The notes under the pieces: generated by a model
Databases searched by the model: none
The model's input: the letters and a program-made list of their open reading frames with translations, nothing else
Told to the model about the DNA's origin: nothing
Made by a program: the position numbers and the translations under genes
Origin: Pyronema omphalodes
Taxonomy: Eukaryota > Ascomycota > Pezizomycetes > Pezizales > Pyronemataceae
Direction: 5' to 3'
NCBI GenBank assembly: GCA_024516155.1
Contig: JAJJXM010000039.1
Span: 496,001 to 560,000, forward strand
DNA length: 64,000 bases
Part shown: positions 1 to 12,370 of the stretch, in pieces
How the letters are laid out: every line of letters starts with the position of its first letter
Position numbering within the stretch: the stretch's first letter is position 1

Positions 1-584
1 TAGGGTTTTCTAGAAAGGGGGGGGGGGGGCACGAGATAGGGCAGGCCCGGGTGTTTCCAGCGGCAAGGAGGAGGGAACCCCAGTGGAAGAGTTGAGCGGT
101 GGTGAGCGCTATAGCCACTAGCCACCACGAGTATTATCCCGGTTGGTTAACCTAGCGTCACGTCAGACACCACTCGTTTCCGCGCCTGCATCCTAGTTTC
201 GCGCTTACTGCCACGCTTATGATGGTGGCGCCATTGCCTCTCACCGGATTTTGGGTTTCTGTGTAGCTTCCTTTTGACATTTCTGATTCCCTTCCGCGCT
301 TGACGCGATGTCGCCGCCTCGTATTACCAACACGCGATTGCATCACCAACCGGGATTGCTCAATCACCCGTCGATCAGACTAACCAGCGCAATATCGTGG
401 ATAAATAAAATCACAAGAAATCAACTGTTGAACATCGGTTTCGGCAGTGTTGTGCATAGTATTCCGGGATCAATGTTCACAGATGGATTGTAGGCGGGAG
501 GGAGATTTATGAAAACGGGTATTATTCTTATTTCTTTATGGAAGAATACAAATTAAAGAAAAAATTAAGGAAAAAACAGACTAA

Positions 585-725
585 CCTTCTTCTGGGCTTT
601 AACCAGCCCGGTGCTGGGCTTCTCCCAAGTTCCCAGCTGTGTAGGGGATCACTCAGTCGTGTAGAGCGTAGTCACCGTAATGAGGAGAAAATAAGAAGGG
701 AGGGGCGATGGGGGGATTATATAGC
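585..725 (-). promoter_or_regulatory. TATA / hairpin exon / splice-donor cassette, copy 1
   Basis: On the minus strand this reads TATATAAT, a C-rich stretch, the conserved segment ending in the GCCC-AGCACC-GGGC hairpin, then AAG|GTTAGT. It would be a promoter plus first exon of a spliced, apparently non-coding transcript; that role is inferred, the motif order is seen. Confidence 0.5.
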
Positions 726-1392
726 CACTGCGGCTCCGTCCCACTTATTTACGGGTAGCTCTATGGACTGGTCTCTAGTACCAACGGATGATGGTTAGGT
801 GTGTATCAGATGGTTGTGACGGTTCTCAATCTAACAGTAACCGATCGCAATGCGGTCATCGGATAGTATGGTGCTGAATGTTATCACAGCCATAAACCGA
901 TATTGTCACGTGGAGTAAAACAAACCAGTAACCCATCATCAGCTATCAGAGACACTTCCTAGAAGAGTCCACGCTTTACGAGCATGCGAGTGATCGGGGT
1001 GGAGAATTAGCGCCGCCTTTGCACGAGTAGCGTACCGTTAGACACCGCTCGTTTCCGCGCTTGCATTCTAGTTTCGCGCTTATTGCCATACTTATTACGC
1101 CATGTCGAACCGCCTGATTTCGGATTTCTAGTTTCCTTTTGACATTTCTGATTCCCCAATAGGGATTATTTAACTACGCGTCCATCAGAATAATGAGCGC
1201 AGTATCACGGATAAATATTAAATCACAACAAATCAGCTGTGTTGAGCCTCCATTTCTGCAGTGTCATGTGTATCATGCAGGGATCAATGTTCACAGATAG
1301 ATCATAGACGAGATGTGATGAAAAAGGTTATTATCCTTCTTTATTTATGGAAGAATATAAATAACAAGGAAAATAAATAAATAAATAATAAA

Positions 1393-1455
1393 CCTTCTTT
1401 TGGGCTTTAACCAGCCCGGTGCTGGGTATCTCCCAATTTCCCAGGTGTCTAACGG
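1393..1455 (-). promoter_or_regulatory. Truncated cassette, copy 2 (no TATA box)
   Basis: Only the hairpin part survives. The sequence jumps from the hairpin directly into the D1 segment (TGTCTAACGGGACGC), so the TATA box is lost, and the donor position is degenerate (GTTTAT). Confidence 0.4.
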
Positions 1456-1569
1456 GACGCTACTCGTGCAAAGGCGGCGCTAATTCTCCGCCCCGATCAC
1501 TCGCATGCTCGTAAACCGTGGGTACTTCTTGGAAGTGTCTCTCAGAGCTGTGCCTAATTTCTGTTTTAA

Positions 1570-2160
1570 CAGACATTACAGTACTGTTTACCCACGCCAT
1601 CAATTTTGATCTACTCAATGATTATATATATGGATAATATGTACCCTTGTAAAAAAAAAGGGCGCGTTCAATACACATTCGCAGGCGTACCCTGACGTGT
1701 CTAAGGTGTTATCGTTGAGGGCAAGGCATTTCCCGGCGATAGCAACAACAAACACTTAGAAGGTAGATTAAATGCATCTTCGTAAGAGTCATTTCAATAT
1801 GGCATTAAAATCAAAAATGTCTTAGCATCTGTAATGGCTAGTCTTTCCAAGAAAGTGATGCGCTGAAAAATGCTTTATTTTTGCAAAACATGTAACGTAT
1901 TCAAAACTGTTTCCGTCACAAACATTTGCAATGAACGGTTTGCAAACATGTTCGACATATTATAACGCTCGATGGGCGGCATCTGAATGAGGACTAGCCA
2001 CATTACATTAGCGCTGCACTAAATCCGCTTGAAAGTCCAATTCATTGAAATTCACAGGATTACCCAAATTACTAGCACCACAATTGTCCATCAAAAGATA
2101 CTTTATTAGCCACTTCAAAAGCCCCACAAGTTTTTACCGAAACCCACGTGATTATAGATC
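1570..2160 (+). repeat. Block E, plus-strand copy
   Basis: This stretch between two cassette repeats matches, inverted, the sequence at about 12370-13040: the shared run includes a conserved ATATGGATAATATGTACCCTT segment and a later TGAAAAATGC...TTTTGCAAAACATG segment. No long reading frame is present. It appears to be an internal part of the same composite element, since both copies sit next to an A segment. Confidence 0.65.
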
Positions 2161-3060
2161 ATTTACAAGGCCAGCTACATTACTGAGCCAAAACGATGAT
2201 TGGTATTATCGACTACGAGTGTTCTTATCCGACGTGACGGGAGTGACGTGAATGAATTTGATGCCGCTGTAGGCGGGCGTCGTGAGGTTTTGACACTGGC
2301 GGCAAGACTCATCTTGCGGCAATTACCGCATGCTCGGTTAATGTTGTTTTACTCCGCGAAGCAATGAAATCGGTTTGTGGCTGTGATGACATCCAGCACC
2401 ATACTATCCGATGACCGAATTGCTATCGGTTGCCGTGAGCTGAAGAACCGTCACAACCATCTGATACACACCTCCTAACCATCAGCCGTTGGCACGAGAG
2501 ACCAGTGATTAGAGTTACCCGTAGATAAGTGGGACGGAGCCGCAGTGGCTATATAATCCCCCCATCCCCCCTCCCTTCTGATTTCCTCCTCAGAACGGTG
2601 ACTACGCTCTACACGACTGAGTGATCCCCTACGCAGCTGGGAAGTTGGGAGAAGCCCAAAACAAGGTTAGTTTGTTATTTCCTCCATTTTTTCTTTAATT
2701 TGTATTCTTCCATAAATAAATCAGAGTCCTCACCCTTTTCATCACCACCTCGCTTATAATCCATCTGTGAACATTGAACTTCGAATAATATGCATAACAG
2801 TGCCAAAACAGGTTCAATAGTTGATTTGTTGTGATTTTACATTTATCCGTGATATTGCGCCCTTTCGTCTGATCGACGGGTGATTGAGCAATCCCGGTTG
2901 GTGATGGAATCGCCTGGTGGTAAGACGAGGAGAAATGCCAAAAGGAAGCTAGAAACCCAAGATTCAGGCGAATTAAAATAGCATAATAAGCGTACCAGTA
3001 AGCGCAAAACTAGAATGCAGGCGCGGAAACGAGCGGTGTCTAACGGGACGCTAGGGTTAG
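2160..3060 (+). repeat. TATA-cassette repeat, forward copy
   Basis: Segment order A (2180-2345), B, cassette (2550-2665), C, ending at the TGTCTAACGGGACGCTAGGG junction near 3040-3060. The cassette lacks about 20 nt of the hairpin present in other copies. Confidence 0.75.
2550..2665 (+). promoter_or_regulatory. Cassette copy 8, hairpin deleted
   Basis: TATATAAT at 2550-2557 and AAG|GTTAGT at 2665/2666. TATA-to-donor distance is 116 nt rather than 134-138 because the CACCGGGCTGG part of the hairpin is missing. Confidence 0.45.
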
Positions 3061-3544
3061 AGCTACCTTGTAAACGGGAAAAAATCGGAACTTGTCGACT
3101 TCATCACTGTCGTGAAGTTGCGTGTACCCGGATGCATCATTATTTAACAACGCCTGTTGCTTCTACCACACCCCCATTTCGGACTCCAGACGAATTAGTT
3201 CTTATTTCATGAAGTTGTGACCAACGGTAAAAGAAATGATTGGTATGTATTTACTCAGGCCTTGTGACGGTAAAAGGTAAACCGGCGTGGTGAATTGATT
3301 ATAACAATCTGGATTGGTTTCTTAATATCATGGAGTCGGACACTTGGTTGAGGCAGGGGGTAAGAGGGGTCACCGAGCAGAATAACACCCCCCCCCCACG
3401 CCAAAATTTACACCACCCTGCAGCAAAAAAAAGATTTGATATAAACCTAAAATGATAGTAGAATAGAAGTCAGATAACAATTTCTCTTGATTCTGGTGCA
3501 ATTTGAAGTGTGGTGGCGGGGTGAAATGAAACGTATAGATCACT
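3061..3544. other. Intergenic, with block G
   Basis: No gene supported. About 3230-3350 matches, inverted, 9780-9930 (shared GTAAACCGGCGTGGTGAATTG). A C9 run lies near 3390. Confidence 0.5.
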
Positions 3545-4060
3545 AGGTTCATAATACGCGGCTCATTTACACACCATACCAGGTGAGGCTTAGCATATTC
3601 GAGTGATACAACATGAGGACATCTAAATTGCTTAGTAAGGACGTGTGAGAGTAAATGATGTCATACAAAGCACATCAAACTCCCTGGGCTGTCGTCTACT
3701 CCGGCTCGTAGACATAGTGACCTATCCGGAACAAATCTGGGACATGAGGTATTTTTACTCTATTGTCTTCATGTTAATGATAGTAACAATAATAATGACA
3801 CAAATCTTGGATATTTATTCCCAGCGTAAGCTTATGGCCAGTGTTCAGGTTAAATGTGTCATAAGCTGTTAGCCTGAGAAGAGGTATCTCGGCAATGTAA
3901 CCAACCCATCTTACTATAGCCTACTACATGTTTCTAGGATTATTCATCAACCGCGTGATTTAAGTAATGAAAGTATTACAATTTCGATGTGTACAAGGGT
4001 AAGTTTACTGTTTGATACTTGTGAGACTTGTCGATGTTTGTTACAATCACAAAATAAACT
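3545..4060 (+). repeat. Block F, copy 1
   Basis: Closely matches 6265-6890 in the same orientation and part of 17880-18055 in reverse. Shared features include the GAGAGTAAATGATGTCATAC segment, CTCCCTGGGCTGTCGTCTACTCC, and GTGTACAAGGGTAAGTTTAC. No coding potential seen. Confidence 0.65.
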
Positions 4061-4089
4061 GGATTTCCTCTGTGGGTGGTCCTCTCGGG

Positions 4090-5460
4090 CTCTCTCGACG
4101 TCGGAAACCCCGTGCACTCATTAGTCTGATTGACGCGTAATTGAAAGATCCCCATTGGGGAATCAGAAATGTCAAAAGGAAACTAGAAATCCGAAATGAG
4201 ACGGTTTGACATGGCGTAACAAGTACGGCAGTAAGCGCGAAACCAGGATGCAACTGCGGAAACGAGCGGTGTCTAACCGGACGCTACTCGTGCAAAGGTA
4301 ACGCTGATTCTCCACCCCCGGTCACTCGCATGCTCGTAATACGTAAACCGTGGACACTTCTAGGAAGTGTCTCTCAGAGCTGATGATCGGTTACTGGTTT
4401 GTTTTACCCCACGAAGAAATGTCATCGGCTTATAGCTGTGATATCATCCAGCACCATAACTATCCGATGACCACATTGTAATCGGTTGCCGTTAGCTTGA
4501 CAACCGTCACAACCATCTGATACAAACCTCCTGACCATCAGCCGTTGGCACGAGAGTCCAGTGATTAGAGTTACCCGTACGTAAGTGGGACGGAGCCGCA
4601 GTGGCTATAAAATCCCCCCATCGCCCCTCCTCATTTTCTCCTCATAACGGTGACTACGCTCTACACGACTGAGTGATCCCCTACACGACAGGGAACTTGG
4701 GAGAAGCCCAGCACCGGGCTGGTTAAAGCCCAAAAGAAGGTTAGTTTTTTTATTTATTTCATTTTCCTTTATTTCATTTTTCCTTTGTTGTTTGTATTGG
4801 CATCATCTCGAACATCCGATTCTTCCATAAATAAATAAGAATAATACCTCTTTTCATAAACATCCCGTCTGTAATCCCCAAATAATACGCATAACACTGC
4901 CGAAACAGAGGTTCATTAGTTGATTTGTTGTGATTTTACATTTATCCGTGACATTGCGCTCTTTCGTCTGGTCGACGGGTGATTGAGCAATCCCGGTTGG
5001 TAATGGAATCGCGGTAACAGGGGGCCGCGACATCGCGTCCAGCGCGGAAGAGAATCGGAAATGTCAAAAGGAAACTGCACAGAAACCCGAAATCCGGCGA
5101 CTGGAAATGGCGTAATAAGTACGTCCGTAAGGGCGAAACTAGTGTACAACCGCGGAAACGAGTGTCTAACGAGTAGGATTGATCAACCGGGACAATACTC
5201 GTGGTGGCTAGTGGCTAGCGCTCATCACCCCCAGTCGATCGCAAACTCGCAACCGGTATGAGTCGACCTCCTCATCCGCGGATTTCACCACCACAACTAC
5301 GTGTACATTATTCCAGTAAAGTTCAGTATTGGAGTAGGGATCCGTAGGCGTATAGAGACAAAGAAATCAGGATAACATTGCTGTTGTAGAGAGAATTATA
5401 ATTGATTATCTACTAGAATCTGCTCGCGAGGAGCTCTCTTGAGTCAACCATAATGGTATC
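4090..5460 (+). repeat. TATA-cassette repeat, forward copy
   Basis: Order: end of C, D1 (4270-4380), B, cassette (4606-4739), C, D2 with a tail (5170-5460). The tail GTACATTATTCCAGTAAAG... is shared with 10060-10200, which marks this as the distal end of the element. Confidence 0.75.
4606..4739 (+). promoter_or_regulatory. Cassette copy 9
   Basis: TATAAAAT at 4606-4613, full hairpin, AAG|GTTAGT at 4739/4740. Confidence 0.5.
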
Positions 5461-5570
5461 TTTCACTACCGCAACCATAGAATATTTATACAACAAACAC
5501 GTTAAAATGAAGTATATTATCTTACGTTACATCTAGAAAACTATCCAGACTTATTATTGTTGCGTTGGTT

Positions 5571-6260
5571 GTTGCGGCAATTACCACATGATCGGTTAAT
5601 AATTTGTTTTACTCCGCGAAGCAATGGAATCGGTTTATGGCTGTGATAACATTCAGCACCATACTATCCGATGACCGCATTGCTATCGGTTGCCGTGAGC
5701 TTAAGAACCGTCACAACCATCTGATACACACCTCCTACCCATCAGCCGTTGGTACAAGAGACCAGTGCTTAGAGTTACCGGTACATCGCAATGGCTATAT
5801 AATCCCCCCATCGCCCCTCCCTTCTCATTTTCTCTTCATAACGGTGACAACGCTCTACACGACTGAGTGATCCCCTACGCAGCTGGGAACTTGGGAGAAG
5901 CCCAGCACCGGGCTGGTTAAAGCCCAAAAGAAGGTCAGTATTTTATTTGCTCCATTTTTTTTTTAATTTGTATTCTTCCATAAATAAATGAGAATAATAA
6001 CCTTTTGTTTTTTTGAAAAACATTAACAAACATCTCGTCTATAATCCATCTGTGAACATTGAACTTCGAATAATATGCATAACAGTGCCAAAACAGGTTC
6101 AATAGTTGATTTGTTTTAATTTTATATTTTCCCGTCATACTGCGCTCGTTAGTCTGATCGACCTGTGATTGAACAATTCCGGTTGGTGATGGAATCGCCT
6201 GGTGGTATGGAACAGGGGGCCGCGATATCGCGGCAAGTGCGGAAGACAATCAGAAATGAA
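5571..6260 (+). repeat. TATA-cassette repeat, forward copy (B-C)
   Basis: B segment from 5571, cassette 5796-5933, then C to about 6260, where it stops at GAATCAGAAATG and is followed directly by block F. No D segment is present. Confidence 0.75.
5796..5933 (+). promoter_or_regulatory. Cassette copy 10
   Basis: TATATAAT at 5796-5803, full hairpin, AAG|GTCAGT at 5933/5934 (138 nt). Confidence 0.5.
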
Positions 6261-6264
6261 TCTA

Positions 6265-6890
6265 ACCGCATCACTAGGAGCATAATATGCGGCTCAATAA
6301 CACACAATACCCGGTTAAGCTTAGTTTATGCGAGTGATTAAAAAATGATGGCGTGCGGATTATATCATTATTCATCATTCAACGCTTAGTAAGAGCGAGT
6401 GAGTGAGAGTAAATGATGTCATACACAGCAGATCAGACTCCCTGGGCTGTCGTCTACTCCGGCTGGTAGACATAGTAACCTGCCCGGAATAATTCTGCGA
6501 TGTGAGATATTCCTTGATTGTCTTCAGGTTGATCATAGTAATAATAATGATACAAATCTTTGATTTTTATCCCAAGCGTAAGCTTATGGCAAGTCTTCAG
6601 GTTAAATGCGTCATAAGCTGTTAGCCTGAGAAGCAGTATCTCGGCAATGTAACCCACCTTAATATTGTCTACTACAAATTTCTAGGATTATTTTGAAACC
6701 AACCCGCGTGATTAAGTAATGCAAGTATTACAATTTCGATGTGTACAAGGGTAAGTTTACTGTTTGATACTTGTGAGACTTGTCGATGTTTGTTACAATC
6801 ACAGAATAAACTGGATTTCCTCTGTGGGTAGTCTTCTCGGGCTCTCGCGACTTCGGAAACCCCAGGCAAAGAGCACCTTATGAAGAGCAT
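6265..6890 (+). repeat. Block F, copy 2
   Basis: Second, longer copy of the segment at 3545-4060, including the ATGCGGCTCA... start and the AGCTGTTAGCCTGAGAAG segment. Both copies lie 3' of a forward cassette repeat. Confidence 0.65.
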
Positions 6891-6924
6891 CTTTCCTTGT
6901 CTATCAAATGTAATATGGCTATTA

Positions 6925-7115
6925 TGATAACAATGATATTGATGATATTGATGATATTGATGATATTGATGACAGCAATTATCATACGAATGTAATGATA
7001 ATTACAAGAAGGTGGCAACAATAACAATGATCATAATAACAATGATAGTAATGAAATAATGAAATAATGAAATAATGAAACAATGAAAAAATGAAAAAAT
7101 GAAATAATGATAAAT
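6925..7115. repeat. Microsatellites (GATATTGAT)n and (AATGAAAT)n
   Basis: Simple tandem repeats: GATATTGAT units at about 6937-6970 and AATGAAAT/AATGAAAA units at about 7050-7110. Confidence 0.8.
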
Positions 7116-7371
7116 AGAACGACGAAAGAAAAAAAATAAAAGGAATGCCAGACGAATCTTCGTTGAGGATTTCATTAGCCCTATCGGAAGATTCTTTGGG
7201 ATTCCCAGTCGTGAAAGGCATGATGCATACGTCTACGGCGTAATTTCCCACCTGGGGAAAAAGCAGAGGAAGACGAGAGTGGGGGCTGGGTGGGGTGGGG
7301 GGGAGGGGTAATATATAGGAGACCTGGCCCAAACCATGGGTGCCTTTTCCAGGTACTTCATAACCCTAACC

Positions 7372-8124
7372 CTACGTCCATTGAATCCAACCGCGTTCCA
7401 CAAGATAAAACACAATAACCATAATAAACCCAGCCACAAACCCAACCAGTAAACGCAGCCTACTTCCCCCCCTTCTCATACCCTATAATACCCCGCCGTC
7501 TCCGCCACAACCGCCGTTCATTTCCTGCCCCTTCTCCTCTACAACCCTCCAACACTCCTCCACCTCTGCCGGATTGAAGCCCATCCATGACATGTACTGT
7601 CTACAGGTATTCTTATCGATCTGATGCATAGCTGCAGAATGTGTATCCCCAACGTATGCGGACCTAACCAGATTTCCAAGCCGTGCAAATCCGGCGATCA
7701 TGAAGCGGTAAGGAAGATCATTATGGGCCTCGTGATCTGTGGTTTGGTTCCCTTGGTTCTTTGGGTCACTGGATTCGGTCTTGGACTCGGGCAGAATCTT
7801 TCGGGTTTCTATCATCATATCATGGATCTTGATGCCGTCGTGCGCATCGTACGCAGGGTTGTTGAATGGGTTGTGACGCTTGATGAGGGAACGGAGTAGG
7901 AGTTGGAATTTTCCCCGGAGGATCGTGTAGGAGGCGGCATCAGAGGTGGGATTTGATCAAGGCTGGAAAAGAAGTTGTCAGTGGAGGAGCTTTAAGGTAT
8001 GGTGAGGTTGATCGGGTTGAGACGAGTTGGTTCGGAATAATAGAAGAACTTACAGAGTTTCAAAAGATGGGATGCTGTCTGGGGCGGGCGTGTTCTGACC
8101 GTTGATAAGAGAAAGTGGTGCCAT
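7372..8124 (-). CDS. Hypothetical tail-anchored protein, frame broken
   Basis: Unrecognised two-exon gene. The start ATG at 8124 opens exon 1 (8054-8124; MAPLSLINGQNTPAPDSIPS...). A GTAAGT...TTTTCCAG intron (7963-8053) follows. Exon 2 is strongly coding from about 7941 (DAASYTILRGKFQLLLR...) to a TAG at 7483, through a region with CRQYMSWMGFNPAEVEECW. Exon 1 and exon 2 join out of frame by one base near 7941-7950. Beyond the TAG, the next frame reads LLVGFVAGFIMVIVFYLVE and stops at 7372. This is a typical C-terminal membrane anchor, so a second 1-nt shift near 7490 (a GGGG run) probably removes it. Seen: exons, splice signals, frames. Inferred: one ancestral protein of about 230 aa. It is either a pseudogene or hit by sequencing indels, and is the only gene-like locus in the left repeat mosaic. 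Confidence 0.55.
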
Positions 8125-9780
8125 AATTGCGTGAATAACGAACGTGGTGATAAAGAATGAATGATAATATGGAAATATGTTTTTGAAAGAGTGACTGAAG
8201 TTGGCGATGATGGTCGAGTATGACAGATGCGACGTGATATAGGGAGGGGGCAGGTTGTCGGGGGATATAACAAAGAGAATTGGATTAAGGGAAAGACTCT
8301 AGGAATCGCATGGTCGGTATGTTGGACTACGGACGAGGGATTTCTAACGTTCTATGATGCTGCATTTTATAGCGGCTGGCCTCAAAGTTGGGACGGTTGT
8401 TATGCACATGCACATGTGAGAAAGGTTCCTAACAGTAGGGTTTCCTTCGAACATTAAGCTTTTGGAATGCATCATGATTCAATTTCGGAAAACAATTTCA
8501 AGCATACTACAACAAATCTACTGTAAGTGGTAAGTATAATCTCGATCGGGTTTAGTTCATCGTGAGCTCAGACCGCAAGCCAGCCTTGAAACCCCCTGCC
8601 CGGAACTCAACGGCAGTCGGCACTAGCGCTTTTCAGCCGCAGTTTGCGCCATCTGAGCAAACGAACAAATATCACCTCTCAACAGAAACAACCACCTATT
8701 TCAAGAACATCATGGTAAAGAAACAGAACAAGAGGTTGGTAGAGTGTGTGATCGAATAGTGCAAAGTCCTTGAAGCTCTGTCTGCTCTCAATAATAAAAA
8801 CGTTACCTGTCGCGTACCCCCATTAACGCAATGTCTGTCTTGCTAACTATCATGCTTGGTTTTCCACTTTCGCTGCTATTTCTTAACAAATCTGGTGAAC
8901 GTTGAGATGGTCGACTTGGCTGTGAAAGTATAATGAATTAACCATAGTACCCAAACGCGCCCAAGAAGCACATCTGATATGCAAACCGTCGATCATTCAT
9001 CGGTGATATATATTTTTGACGCAAGGCGCTGGATCGCGGATACATACCGCGTACTTGGACTTGCCCAATTTATTACAAAGCTTGTGTATTTCGGGAAGGT
9101 GGAGATAACGTGACCACAACCACGGAGCACAGTGAACACGTACATATGATACGTCAGTATCTGGAGACAGGATAATCCTAGTTCAGGAAGTGATAGTAAG
9201 TTCCAGGAACTTTGCGAAGTATCAGAAGTTTCCAGAACGCTAGCCCTCTAATGAGTATTCATACCTAGCATTTTATGCGTTGCCGCGGAGTGCAGGGATT
9301 TGCACACCGCATCGACCGGTGTCACCGCGCATACAGCATCGCCTGCTCGGCTGACAGCGCCCCTACGTATGTATGTATGTATACAGGAACTCCAGAAGGC
9401 TTCAAAGAGGGTTACCCCTGGAAATAGCGCGGAAAATTAATTTATTTTTGTTACATGTTGCGAGGTATGGTTGGTGTCCATATATAGTCCATTTTTCTTA
9501 CAGATTCATGGCTTGATGCACCGTTATAGCTGCATGATTAACCGAATTCACAGCTGAGGTTGAGAATGATGTGAATCAGAGTCATGGAAAAAAGGAAATA
9601 CATATGGGACATATGCAATCTCATGACGACATCAAGGGTCTTCCTTTGATACTCACTAATCCTGATATAGTTTAGTTACATATTGATCTTGTGTACTACG
9701 GCTCTAACCGACGGGAACCGCTTATATTGTAGTCCGCCTGCCGAGTTCCCATGTTTCAGAGGTTTGTCCATTAAGAAACC
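8125..9780. other. Intergenic, no gene seen
   Basis: No frame with convincing codon pattern or splice structure. Contains a short (GTAT)n tract near 9366-9382. Confidence 0.5.
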
Positions 9781-9930
9781 GATCTAGCACTTTCTGATCA
9801 ATTCACCACGCCGGTTTACCTTTTGTCGTCACAGGGCCTGGGTAAATACATACCAACCATTTTATTTTTACCGTCAGTCAAAACTTCATGCAAAGATAAG
9901 AACTAATTCGTCTGGAGTTCGAAAAGTGGG
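9780..9930 (-). repeat. Block G, inverted copy
   Basis: Reverse complement of about 3230-3350; share a CAATTCACCACGCCGGTTTA run and the following 60 nt with a few substitutions. Confidence 0.6.
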
Positions 9931-10029
9931 TCGAGGCAATGGGTGTTGTTCAATAATGATGCATCCGCGGACAGGCTACTTCGCGACAGAGATCGAGTCG
10001 ACACGTTCCGATGAATCGTCCAAAAGGTG

Positions 10030-10310
10030 GTGGCTAGCGCTCACCACCAATGACGTGTAAATTATTCCAATAAAGTACAATATTGAAGTAGGGACCCTTT
10101 AAGTATATATAGACAAATCCTCAGGATGAAATAGCGGTTCTGGAGAGAATTACGATTGCTTATCTGCGAGAATCCGCTCGTGATCATCTTGCTCAGATGA
10201 ACTACAATATCGTTTTTCAACATCACGCCCGCAAAACAAATCACAGAAAACCCTTTAAAAACAGACCCATATAACTCTACAACATCTTTTTGCTTCGTTG
10301 GTATTACTTA
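10030..10310 (+). repeat. Distal tail (D2) of the cassette repeat, isolated
   Basis: Matches 5205-5450 (GTGGTGGCTAGCGCTCA..., ATTATTCCAATAAAGTACA..., GAGAGAATTACGATTG...). The rest of the element is absent upstream, so it is a fragment. Confidence 0.6.
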
Positions 10311-10991
10311 CGCCTGGATGTGAGTGTGATGGAAAATGGGCCCTGAATTGCTGCGAACAATTGCATGCTGTTGAAACAAACTTTGATGGGTTAGGGTTTT
10401 CTAGAAAGGGGGGGGGGGGGGCCACGAGATAGGGCAGGCCCGGGTGTTTCCAGCGGCAAGGAGGAGGGAACCCCCAGTGGAAGAGTTGAGCGGTGGTGAG
10501 CGCTATAGCCACTAGTCACCACGAGTATTATCCCGGTTGGTTAACCCTAGCGTCACGTCAGACACCACTCGTTTCCGCGCCTGCATCCTAGTTTCGCGCT
10601 TACTGCCACACTTATGATGGTGGCGCCATTGCATCTCACCGGATTTTGGGTTTCTGTGTAGCTTCCTTTTGACATTTCCGATTCCCTTCCGCGCTTCACG
10701 CGATGTCGCAGCCTCGTGTTACCACCACGCGATTGCATCACCAACCGGGATTGTTTAATCATCAATCACACGGCAATCTTCCTAACGCGCGCAACATCAC
10801 GGATAAATATGCCATTACAACAAATCAACTATTGAACCTCTATTACAGCACTGTTATGCATATTATTCGGAGTTCAATGTTCACAGATGGGTCATAGACG
10901 AGATGGTGATGAAAAGGGTTATTATTCATATTTAATTATTTCTGGAAAAATACAAATTTTTTTTTAAAAAAAAACGAAGAATAAAAAACTA

Positions 10992-11130
10992 ACCTTCTTT
11001 TGGGCTTTAACCAGCCCGGTGCTGGGCTTCTCCCAAGTTCCCAGCCGCGTAGGGGATCACTCAGTCGTGTAGAGCGTAGTTACCGTTATGAGAAGCAAGG
11101 AGGTTGGGGGGATAGGGGGGATTATATACC
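10992..11130 (-). promoter_or_regulatory. Cassette copy 3
   Basis: TATATAAT (reverse) at about 11121-11128, intact hairpin, donor GTTAGT. Confidence 0.5.
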
Positions 11131-11822
11131 CACTGCGGGCCTGCGGCTCTGTTCCACTTGTGTACGGGGAACTCTATTCTGGCAACGGCTGATAGTTAGG
11201 TGGTGTATCAGATGGTTGTGACGGTTCTGAAGCTAACGGTAACCGATCGCAATGCGGTCATCGGATAGTATGGTGCTGAATGTCATCACAGCCACAGACC
11301 GATTTCATTGCTGGGCGGAGTAAAACAAACCAGTAACCGATCATCAGCTCTTAGACACATTTCCTAGAAGTACCCACGGTTTACGAGCATGCGAGTGATC
11401 GGGGGTGGAGAATCAGCGCCACCTTTGCACGAGTAGCGTACAGTTAAACACCGCTCGTTTCCATGCTTGCATCCTAGTTCCGCGCTTATTGCCATACTTA
11501 TTACATTATTTACATTCACTGGATTTTTGGGGTTCTAGCTTCCTTTTGGCATTTCGCCTCGTGTTACAACCACGCAATTCCATCACCAGCCGGGATCTCT
11601 CAATCACCCGTCGATCAGACTAACGAGCGCAATATCACGGATAAATATAAACCCACAACAAATCCACTAACGAACCTCCGTTCCGGCAGTGTTATGCATA
11701 TTATTCGGGGATCAATGTTCACAGATAGATCATAGACGAGATGGTGATGAAAAGGGTTATTCATATTTATTTCTTTACGGAAAAATACAAATGAAAGAAA
11801 AAATGAAGGAAATAACAAACAA

Positions 11823-11963
11823 ACCTTCTTTTGGGCTTTAACCAGCCCGGTGCTGGGCTTCTCCCAAGTTCCCAGCTGCATAGGGGATAACTCAGTCGTG
11901 TAGAGCGTAGTCACCGTAATGAGGAGAAAATAAGAAGGGAGGGGCGATGGGGGGATTTTATAG
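11823..11963 (-). promoter_or_regulatory. Cassette copy 4
   Basis: CTATAAAATCC (reverse) at about 11954-11963, intact hairpin, donor GTTTGT. Confidence 0.45.
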
Positions 11964-12370
11964 CCACTGCGGCTCCGTCCCACTTATGCACTGGTCTCAT
12001 GTAGTAACGGATGATGGCTAGGAGGTTTGTATCAGATTGTTGTGAAGGTTCTTAAGCTAACGGCAACCGATCGCAATGCGGTCATCGGATAGTATGGTGC
12101 TGGATGTCATTACAGCCATAAACCGATTTCATTTCTTCGCGGAGTAAAACACCATCAACCGAGCATGCGGTAACTGCCGCAAAATGAATGTTGCGGCCAG
12201 TGTCGAAATACAATGACAGCAGCTCGTTGTCTAGAGCGGAGCTACCTTAATAACTTCACGACACCTACCTACAGCGGCATGAAGTTCCTTCACGTCACTC
12301 CTTTTAACTCAGATAAGAATACGCGTAACCCATAATACCTGTCATTGATTTTGCCTCAGTAATGTAGCTG

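Larger units (their letters stand above)
1..1560 (-). repeat. TATA-cassette repeat, reverse copy, partly rearranged
   Basis: Reverse-orientation copy of the family that fills the left 20 kb. It starts with a G-run and the distal D2 segment (1-165). The C segment, a cassette (585-725) and the B segment follow, then a D1 segment near 940-1040, a second C segment and a truncated cassette (1393-1455). Positions 1-380 are nearly identical to 10392-10770. No supported protein gene lies inside; short frames here are chance readings of the repeat. Confidence 0.8.
10392..12370 (-). repeat. TATA-cassette repeat, near-complete reverse copy
   Basis: About 1.98 kb in the order D2-C-B-D1-C-B-A when read on the plus strand. 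It has two cassettes (10992-11130, 11823-11963), so B-C is an internal tandem duplication of about 840 bp. The first 380 bp duplicate positions 1-380. This copy and 15131-17200 best show the full architecture. Confidence 0.8.

Noticed and set aside
10992..11221. Antisense open frames over the cassettes (FNQPGAGLLPSSQ...) that recur in several copies
   Set aside because: They lack an ATG at the start, end at different places in each copy and simply translate a conserved non-coding segment.
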